From CAYGWX01 sp964353855 [NCBI: uncultured bacterium] (GTDB lineage Bacteria; Edwardsbacteria; CAYGWX01), in contig CAYGWX010000059.1 of assembly GCA_964353855.1 (NCBI GenBank), positions 1-15,472 on the forward strand: a stretch of DNA of 15,472 bases. The letters run 5' to 3'. The position numbers and the translations under genes are program-made. The notes below the pieces were generated by a model. The model was not told where the DNA came from and made no database searches. It saw nothing but the letters and a program-made list of their open reading frames with translations. Positions 6,910 through 13,054 of the stretch are shown here, piece after piece; position 1 is the first letter of the stretch, and each line of letters begins with the position of its first letter.

Positions 6910-7928
6910 CGGGTCTGTCCTTCCGGTTTGGGAGTGCCCCCCGGATCGGAAGAGGGAGCTTGTTCTGCCCCCGGGGCAAGCGAATCCTCATTCCCGGGAC
7001 GCCTGGGAGGCCTGCTCCTCTTCCCGGCCAGCGTGTCCCCGATCCCATACATCCTGGGGCGGGGGGAGACCGCCAGAGAATCCTTACGAAACCGGACGAC
7101 GGAAACCGTCAGGGAGTCCGGGGAGGAGACGGCGGTGGTGTCCTCGCCCACGATGACCAAGGCCGCGGAGAGCCGGCCCAGGTGGGCATAGGGTGAAACC
7201 ACCACATCCAGGAAGAACCCTTTGGGCTCCTTCCCCACCTGATCGACCCGCCCGATCGGGACCCCGGGAGGGAAAACGCCGCCCAGCCCCGAGGTCAGGA
7301 CCTCGTCGCCCTCCTTCACATCCTCGGTCACCGGGATCTTCGTCAGGAGGCACTGGTCCGTCCCCCGGTCCCATTCCAGGATCCCTGCCCGGCGGGTCCT
7401 CCCGACCATCGCCCCGACGTGGAGGGTGGTGTCGAGGATCGTGCGCACGAAACAGCTGGAGGGCCCCACGCTCGCGACCTTGCCGATCAGACCTTCGGGT
7501 GCGATCACCGGCTGGTTCTTCCGGATGCCGTCGCCGGACCCCTTGTTCAGGACCAGGGTGCTCACCGCCATCCCGGCGGCCTTGGCGATGATCTCGCAGG
7601 CCACGAAGCGGAATCGCCCCCGCACCTGGAGGGCGTAGGCCCTTCGCCAGAAGGCGTTCTCGACTTCCTGATCCCGGAGCTGTCCGAACCGGGTCGAGGA
7701 GCGCGCCACGGCTTCCCTCAATTCGCGGTTCTCCCGCCCCAGCCGGACCTGCTCCGCGAAAAAGGCGACGCCGCGGTTGAAGGGGAAAAACAAAACCGGC
7801 ACCCCCTTCTGTGCCAGCTTCAGTTTGGCCCCCTCCGGGAGGACCATCAGCCCGACGGACAGGAGAGCCGCTAAAAGGACGCTGGAGAGGTCCGACCTTC
7901 TCCAGAGCGCCGACAGCCAGCGGAACAC
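6906..7928 (-). CDS. mreC: Rod-shape-determining protein MreC
   Basis: MreC is a bitopic periplasmic scaffold that contacts MreB, MreD and PBP2. I place the start at GTG 7928, 11 bp after the mreB stop, because AAAGGAG lies 6 nt upstream; the in-frame extension to 8021 runs back into mreB. The resulting 340-residue protein has a membrane helix (15-31), a coiled-coil-like segment (about 55-90, with the ENRELREAV heptads) and the beta-rich MreC core (about 105-262). Core motifs include VLNKGSGDGI (126-135), GLIGKV (146-151) and TSGLGGVFPPGVPIG (212-226). Residues 263-340 form a Ser/Pro/Arg-rich, low-complexity tail with no counterpart in short MreC proteins, probably a disordered periplasmic extension. 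Confidence 0.93.
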   Translation of the reverse strand: MFRWLSALWRRSDLSSVLLAALLSVGLMVLPEGAKLKLAQKGVPVLFFPFNRGVAFFAEQVRLGRENRELREAVARSSTRFGQLRDQEVENAFWRRAYALQVRGRFRFVACEIIAKAAGMAVSTLVLNKGSGDGIRKNQPVIAPEGLIGKVASVGPSSCFVRTILDTTLHVGAMVGRTRRAGILEWDRGTDQCLLTKIPVTEDVKEGDEVLTSGLGGVFPPGVPIGRVDQVGKEPKGFFLDVVVSPYAHLGRLSAALVIVGEDTTAVSSPDSLTVSVVRFRKDSLAVSPRPRMYGIGDTLAGKRSRPPRRPGNEDSLAPGAEQAPSSDPGGTPKPEGQTR

Positions 7929-7939
7929 ATCCCGCTCCT

Positions 7940-8998
<1,059 letters not shown>

Positions 8999-9033
8999 CT
9001 AAGTGACAAAGAAAGAAATGATGAAACTTAAAT

Positions 9034-9062
9034 ATCCTATCATATTTCAGCCAAAACTTCAA
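9034..9062 (-). promoter_or_regulatory. Promoter of the mreBCD-mrdA-rodA operon
   Basis: On the minus strand TTGAAG (9062-9057) and TAGGAT (9039-9034) are 17 bp apart. The -10 is preceded by TGA, giving an extended -10 (TGATAGGAT). The surroundings are AT-rich in a GC-rich region. The predicted leader is about 38 nt. This is the one unit in the window whose -35 differs from TTGACT. Confidence 0.65.
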
Positions 9063-9156
9063 GAGGCTTCTTTTAGTTCTTCTCCCACAACGCCTTGCAG
9101 ACCAACCCATTGCGAACAAGCGAGGATAGGCAACTCGTGGTAAAATGGTTTTCAGG

Positions 9157-9184
9157 AAAAAATGGCCGGGAGGTGTTCCCCGCC
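9157..9184 (-). terminator. Intrinsic terminator after the yhaM-like gene
   Basis: On the minus strand GGCGGGGA (9184-9177) pairs with TCCCGGCC (9171-9164) with one internal mismatch around a 5-nt loop, followed by ATTTTTT. It lies 18 bp past the stop codon and separates the exoribonuclease gene from the mre operon. Confidence 0.8.
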
Positions 9185-9202
9185 CCTGTCTTCTAAAAGG
9201 GC

Positions 9203-10159
9203 CTACTCCTTTCCCTCAAGCCCAAGGTAGAGAAAGCGTTCCGCCAGATTGACCCAGTCGCTCCACCGTTTCCCCTTGGACCTCTCGTCCTGGATGATCC
9301 GCGAAAACGCGCTGCTCTGGGCATCCATCTGATCGGCCTGATAGAGGATCAAGGCCTCCAGGGTCTGGGGCAGTACCGGCGAACCCTGCTCCAGGGTCCC
9401 GTGGTGAGAAAGGATCGTGTGCCTCAAGCGCATCGCGAGCTCTTCGGGAAACCCCTCGATCCGGCTGGCTTTTTCCGTAACCATGCGGTCGCCCAGGACG
9501 ATATGACCCAGGAGGCGGCCCGGGTCGGAGTAGTCGATGTAAGTCCCCCATTCGAACTCCACGGTCTTGCCCACGTCGTGGATGAGGGCCGCGGTGAAGA
9601 GCAGGTCCTGATCGGCAAGCGGATAGAGGGCGGCCGCGGCCTGGCAGAGCTTCAAGACCGAGATGGTGTGCTCCAGGAGCCCTCCCAGATAAGGATGGTG
9701 CCAGAGCTTGGCTCCCGGGGTCTCCAGGAACCGGCGGAGGAACTCCTCGTCTCCGAAGAAGCCCTTGAGGACCTGCTGGAGGTGGGGGTTGGCGATCCGG
9801 TCGCGGGTGTCGTGAAGGATCTCCAGAAGCTCCTCCCGATCCCGCTCCGATGCCGCCAGAAACCAGGCTCGCTCGAATTCCTCGGGTCGGCCCTGGCGGA
9901 TCTTCTCGATCGTTATCTGGGGGCGCTCGCGGTACTGGCCGATCAGGCCCTTGACCTTCACCACCTGCCCGCGGTCGAACATCTTGGAGGCCGTCTGGGC
10001 CTCGTTCCAGAGAACGGATTCGATCCGGCCCGTGCGGTCCCCCAGCTCCATCACCAGGTAGGGCTTACCCTCGTGCTCGCGTAACTCCTTCTTCCGCACC
10101 GCGAAGTAGGACAGGACGGACTGGCCGATCTCCAAGTCTTTGACGAACACTTTATCCAT
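9203..10159 (-). CDS. yhaM: YhaM-like 3'-5' exoribonuclease (OB-fold + HD domain)
   Basis: The YhaM/CBF1 family degrades single-stranded RNA (and DNA) from the 3' end in a metal-dependent way, in the cytoplasm. This 318-residue protein has the family's length and two-domain order. An N-terminal OB-fold spans about 10-90 (YLVMELGDRTG, VVKVKGLIGQYRERPQ) and an HD phosphohydrolase domain spans about 150-285. Metal-ligand candidates are His164 (LLEHT), His194-Asp195 (LIHDVGK), His219 (LLGHI), His252/His253 (LSHHG) and Asp276 (QADQMD). The ATG at 10159 follows GGGAG with a 7-nt spacer. It forms its own transcription unit with a promoter upstream and a terminator downstream. The exact substrate in this organism cannot be read from sequence. 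Confidence 0.88.
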   Translation of the reverse strand: MDKVFVKDLEIGQSVLSYFAVRKKELREHEGKPYLVMELGDRTGRIESVLWNEAQTASKMFDRGQVVKVKGLIGQYRERPQITIEKIRQGRPEEFERAWFLAASERDREELLEILHDTRDRIANPHLQQVLKGFFGDEEFLRRFLETPGAKLWHHPYLGGLLEHTISVLKLCQAAAALYPLADQDLLFTAALIHDVGKTVEFEWGTYIDYSDPGRLLGHIVLGDRMVTEKASRIEGFPEELAMRLRHTILSHHGTLEQGSPVLPQTLEALILYQADQMDAQSSAFSRIIQDERSKGKRWSDWVNLAERFLYLGLEGKE

Positions 10160-10181
10160 AATAATGCTCCCAACGATTATA

Positions 10182-10195
10182 TGTTAACTTTAACA
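10182..10195. promoter_or_regulatory. Inverted repeat overlapping the yhaM-like promoter
   Basis: TGTTAA and TTAACA are exact inverted 6-bp arms separated by 2 bp. The repeat overlaps the proposed -10 (10192-10187), which is a plausible operator position. With no regulator gene nearby, this is only a candidate site. Confidence 0.35.
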
Positions 10196-10215
10196 CATTT
10201 CACGGGTTAAGTCAA
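10187..10215 (-). promoter_or_regulatory. Promoter of the yhaM-like gene
   Basis: On the minus strand TTGACT (10215-10210) and TAAAGT (10192-10187; 4 of 6) are 17 bp apart. A perfect TATAAT also occurs closer to the gene (10181-10176), but it has no -35 at the right distance and would leave a leader of about 10 nt. I prefer the first because the same -35 recurs across the window. Confidence 0.55.
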
Positions 10216-10261
10216 GCCCCACGAATGGCGGCATCCCGTAGACCGAAGCCGGGACAACGGA

Positions 10262-10311
10262 AAAGACCTGAGGTTTTTTAGGAACCCCCGCGGGGACTCC
10301 ACAAGGTCTTT
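10262..10311 (-). other. Nested hairpin, possible second terminator or structured RNA
   Basis: An exact 8-bp outer stem (AAAGACCT 10262-10269 with AGGTCTTT 10304-10311) encloses a GC-rich inner hairpin (10281-10300, GGAACCCC with GGGGACTCC, partly wobble pairs). On the minus strand the outer stem ends in TCTTTT. It lies between the small secreted-protein gene and the yhaM promoter and may be a backup terminator. Confidence 0.4.
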
Positions 10312-10319
10312 GTTCCAGA

Positions 10320-10352
10320 AATGAAGAACCCCCGCTCAAAGGGAGCAGGGGG
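10320..10352 (-). terminator. Probable terminator of the small secreted-protein gene
   Basis: CCCCCGCTC (10329-10337) pairs with GAGC-A-GGGGG (10343-10352) with one bulged base and a 5-nt loop. On the minus strand it is followed by the T-rich TTCTTCATTTCT. It begins 20 bp after the stop codon. Confidence 0.6.
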
Positions 10353-10372
10353 GCTCTTAAAGAAACTGCGAC

Positions 10373-10810
10373 TCAACGATCCCAAGGCGAACGGGAAGAG
10401 CCGTAGAAATAGGGGTCCAGGGTGCGGTAGCTCATCTCGATCAGAAAATGCTCGTTGGGCGTAAACCGCAACTCGGTATTAGGCAGGATGGCCTTGTCAT
10501 TGGATTTGGCGTTCGCCAGGGGATTGAAGCGGTAGCCCAGATCCAGGCGAACGGAGAGGTTCTTGGTGAGGTCATACTGCGTGCTGTTCACGTACAGGTT
10601 TTGGACCGTGCTCTTCTTTCCATTCGAGGCGAACAGGACGGAATAGCTATGGGCCATGGAGAACCTGGAGGGGTCGAACAGGCCCTTCTTCAACAGCGGC
10701 GTATAGGCCGTCGAGGGGTTGTCCAAAGCCTTGGGGGGCTGCACCTGAGCCAACCCCAGGCCGGCAAACAGACAAAACAAAAGGCTCAAGGATGCGATTT
10801 TCTTCGTCAC
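10373..10810 (-). CDS. Small secreted/envelope protein of unknown function
   Basis: The 145-residue product has a good signal peptide (MTKK, a hydrophobic stretch, then cleavage after about residue 21, GLA|QVQ). The mature part has alternating polar and aromatic segments (FSMAHSYSVLFAS, QNLYVNSTQYDL, SVRLDLGYRFNP, NTELRFTPNEHFLIEMSYR) suggesting a few membrane-type beta-strands or a small outer-membrane-associated protein. I recognise no named domain. The start is GTG 10810, with GGAGG 8 nt upstream. It has the best promoter in the window, so it is probably well expressed, and its promoter lies within and just past the end of the DUF362 gene. It may be a monocistronic envelope protein; interaction with neighbours is not shown. 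Confidence 0.75.
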   Translation of the reverse strand: MTKKIASLSLLFCLFAGLGLAQVQPPKALDNPSTAYTPLLKKGLFDPSRFSMAHSYSVLFASNGKKSTVQNLYVNSTQYDLTKNLSVRLDLGYRFNPLANAKSNDKAILPNTELRFTPNEHFLIEMSYRTLDPYFYGSSRSPWDR

Positions 10811-10841
10811 GGCTTAATCCTCCACAAAAAATGCATTATAT

Positions 10842-10870
10842 ATTATATCCTATCGCAGGGGCAAAGTCAA
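10842..10870 (-). promoter_or_regulatory. Strong promoter of the small secreted-protein gene
   Basis: On the minus strand TTGACT (10870-10865) and TATAAT (10847-10842, perfect) are exactly 17 bp apart. The -35 lies inside the last codons of the DUF362 gene. The predicted leader is about 25 nt and contains GGAGG. Confidence 0.85.
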
Positions 10871-12007
10871 GGGCTCCTCTGCCGTTTTAGAGCCCAACGG
10901 GGCCTCGCGGGTTGCCTGATTGGAGTCCAGAGGGTAGGAAAGAAAGAGTTTGCCCCATTCAGTCTTGAGCATAGCATTGGTTCGGCGGCGGCCGACGAGG
11001 GGATACCACAGAAGGTTGTAGTACACGTTGGAGGCGAAGTAGGACCAGGGCACGATGGGACTGCGGAGCAATATATGCTCGAAGGGTTTGAGGATGCCGT
11101 GGTAGATCATCTTCTGGCCCCGGCTGGCGAGGGTCTCGCCCTCCTGGAAGCGGAAGTCGACCTTCGAGATGTCTTCACCCACGACCTCAATCTCACGGGG
11201 GTCGCCCACGCCCAGGCCGCGTTCGTGCGCCAGGCGGATGAACTCCAGCTTCAGGGGGTCGAAGCCTTGCATCTTGGCCGAGATGGCGTCGATGGCCACC
11301 GGGTCGCCGCTGGCCAGGATGAAGTTCTTCACATAGACCCGCATGGCGCGCGGGCCGGGGCCGTCCCCTGCGATGGTACCGTCCATGACCGCGAAGAGAC
11401 CGGGGTGGATCTCCCTCTGGATGGAGAGGAGGTCCACCAGGGTCTGGTGGATCACGGAATGCGTCCAGTGCCGCTGATAGTTCAGGAGTCCGCCGAAGGC
11501 GTTCTTCATGGCCCCGGTGATGGTCGTGAAAACATGGGTTTTCACCGTGGGCAGGTGCACGACGTTCTTGCCCGGGAAGAGCCTGGGGATGAAGATCCCC
11601 TTGGGATAGACTTGGTTCAGAACCAGCATCTTCGCCCTGGGCTCGTAACGCATCCACTCCGTATCCGGGTCCGTGACGTGCAGGGTCTTCATGCCGTAGC
11701 GGTCCTGAACCGGGCGCTGGCGGTTATTCCTCTCCCCCTGATGGGAATCCACCACCACCGTGCCGTTGTGTCCGGCGATCAGGTCTTTGTAACCGGACTC
11801 CACCAGGGTCCTGGCCACGCCCTCCAACTGCCAGGGAACCGTGGAGCAGGCCGGATAGTACTTCTGCCAGGAGAGGTTGACCTTCAGGATGGTGGGCACG
11901 CCCTTGGGCAGAAACCTCTCGAACTCGGCGAGCCTCATCAGGCGGGCGTAATCCTCGATCACCGTTTCCGGACGGGTCTTGAGGACGGCAACCTTTGCTC
12001 TGGTCAC
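10850..12007 (-). CDS. DUF362-domain protein
   Basis: This 385-residue protein matches the DUF362 family, proteins of unproven function often found with redox or cofactor genes. Family-type segments are the early ILKVNLSWQKY (40-50), the VHLPTVKTHVFTTITGAMKN region (about 180-200), FAVMDGTIAGDGPGP and GDPVAIDAISAKM. I see no Cys-rich ferredoxin-like cluster, unlike the Fe-S-bearing subgroup. The C-terminal part (about 315-355) has aromatic-rich segments that could associate with the membrane. The start is GTG 12007, 7 bp after the UbiA-family stop and without a visible ribosome-binding site, so translation is probably coupled to the upstream gene. Pairing with a polyprenyl-phosphate glycosyl-type transferase suggests a role in the same lipid-linked sugar pathway, but this is inference. 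Confidence 0.82.
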   Translation of the reverse strand: MTRAKVAVLKTRPETVIEDYARLMRLAEFERFLPKGVPTILKVNLSWQKYYPACSTVPWQLEGVARTLVESGYKDLIAGHNGTVVVDSHQGERNNRQRPVQDRYGMKTLHVTDPDTEWMRYEPRAKMLVLNQVYPKGIFIPRLFPGKNVVHLPTVKTHVFTTITGAMKNAFGGLLNYQRHWTHSVIHQTLVDLLSIQREIHPGLFAVMDGTIAGDGPGPRAMRVYVKNFILASGDPVAIDAISAKMQGFDPLKLEFIRLAHERGLGVGDPREIEVVGEDISKVDFRFQEGETLASRGQKMIYHGILKPFEHILLRSPIVPWSYFASNVYYNLLWYPLVGRRRTNAMLKTEWGKLFLSYPLDSNQATREAPLGSKTAEEPLTLPLR

Positions 12008-12014
12008 TTTTTCG

Positions 12015-12893
12015 TTATTTCAGATAAAGGATGATGCCTACGGCTGCCGCCCAGAGGAGGATATCGAAGAACAGAGGCTGGTCTGAAAGCAGGACACGCT
12101 CCGGGCTGCCCCCGGCCTTCTTCTGATGGATGAGATAGAGATAGCGAAAGATGCCATAGAGGACAAAGGGAATCGTAAATTCCAGGTTCTTGGTGCCGAA
12201 CTTGGCCGCAGTCTCCGCGGACATCGTGTACAGGGCATAGGCCACGACCATGGAGGCTGTGACCACGGCGATCATCTGGTCCAGTAGATAGGGGCTGTAT
12301 TCCTTCAGGATCTGGCGGTGATCCCCGGCAGAGTTCTCCAAAAGCACCAATTCGTGCCGGCGCTTGCCCAGGCCCAGAAACAGGGCCAGGAGCACGGTAC
12401 AGATGAGGAGCCAGGAGGAGATCTCCACATGGATGACCACCCCTCCGGCCACGGCCCGGAGCACGAACCCGATGGCGATGGTCAGGACATCCAGGATGAC
12501 CACCCGCTTGAGCCAGGCCGAGTAAAGGATCATCAGGGCGATGTAACCAAGGAGGACATAGCCGAATCCCCGGTCCAGCCAGAGTCCCAGGCCAATCGCT
12601 GCCAGGGCCATCGCCACAGCGACCCCGACTGCCGAACCCGCACCTACCTGGCCCGAGGCGATGGCCCGGTGCATCTTGAACGGGTGCCTGCGGTCCTGCT
12701 CCAGATCTATAACATCGTTCAGTAGGTAAATTGCTCCCGACGCGAGGCAAAAGAGCAGGAAACCCAGGACCGCGGTAAGAGCCAGGCGAGCATCGAGAAG
12801 GGACTGTGAAAAGATGAGCCCGGCAAAGAGGATGAGGTTTTTGCTCCACTGCCGGGGCCGGACCGATCGGATGAGGCCAAAAATCGCGTGCAT
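12015..12893 (-). CDS. UbiA-family prenyltransferase, decaprenyl-phosphate phosphoribosyltransferase type
   Basis: The family moves phosphoribose from PRPP onto a polyprenyl phosphate in the membrane, the first step to decaprenyl-phospho-arabinose in actinobacteria. The 292-residue protein is highly hydrophobic (about eight to nine segments). The first Asp-rich motif is NDVIDLEQDRRHPFK (about 59-73), followed by RAIASG where the family usually has RPIA(S/A)G. The second Asp segment is VVILDVLTIAIGFVLRAVAGG. A family-specific stretch, GKRRHELVLLENSAG then EYSPYLLDQMIAVVTAS, supports this subgroup over menaquinone or heme UbiA enzymes. I choose ATG 12893 (MHAIFGLIRSVRPRQWSKN, the family's usual beginning). 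The longer frame to 13016 crosses this gene's promoter and a terminator. No ribosome-binding site precedes the ATG; the promoter implies a leaderless mRNA. Confidence 0.85.
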   Translation of the reverse strand: MHAIFGLIRSVRPRQWSKNLILFAGLIFSQSLLDARLALTAVLGFLLFCLASGAIYLLNDVIDLEQDRRHPFKMHRAIASGQVGAGSAVGVAVAMALAAIGLGLWLDRGFGYVLLGYIALMILYSAWLKRVVILDVLTIAIGFVLRAVAGGVVIHVEISSWLLICTVLLALFLGLGKRRHELVLLENSAGDHRQILKEYSPYLLDQMIAVVTASMVVAYALYTMSAETAAKFGTKNLEFTIPFVLYGIFRYLYLIHQKKAGGSPERVLLSDQPLFFDILLWAAAVGIILYLK

Positions 12894-12900
12894 GGGTAAA

Positions 12901-12929
12901 AGTATATGCGAAAGCCCTTGAAAAGTCAA
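12901..12929 (-). promoter_or_regulatory. Promoter for the UbiA-DUF362 unit, predicting a leaderless transcript
   Basis: On the minus strand TTGACT (12929-12924) and TATACT (12906-12901) are 17 bp apart; each matches consensus at 5 of 6 positions. Only seven bases (TTTACCC) lie between the -10 and the ATG at 12893, so transcription should start at or within a base or two of the start codon. Confidence 0.8.
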
Positions 12930-12991
12930 GGGTAAGGGAAAGGAAGCTGTCTGAAAGAACGGCCCCAGAAGGCTTCTGGTGCCTATTCGTG

Positions 12992-13025
12992 AAAAATAAA
13001 AAGAGGCAATCATCATTCGCCTCTT
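12992..13025 (-). terminator. Intrinsic terminator of the Ycf48-repeat gene
   Basis: On the minus strand AAGAGGC (13025-13019) pairs with GCCTCTT (13007-13001) around an 11-nt loop, followed by TTTATTTTT. It begins 30 bp after the stop codon. A second small hairpin (CCAGAA/TTCTGG, 12965-12979) follows. Confidence 0.85.
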
Positions 13026-13054
13026 AATTACTCAACGACTTGTTAAATAATAAC

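Noticed and set aside
10176-10181. Perfect TATAAT close to the yhaM-like start
   Set aside because: It has no -35 at a workable distance and would cut into the ribosome-binding site; the TTGACT-17-TAAAGT pair fits the window-wide pattern better, though this is not certain.
12894-13016. Longer start for the UbiA-family protein
   Set aside because: The added 41 residues cross the promoter and the terminator of the preceding unit and are absent from the usual family beginning.
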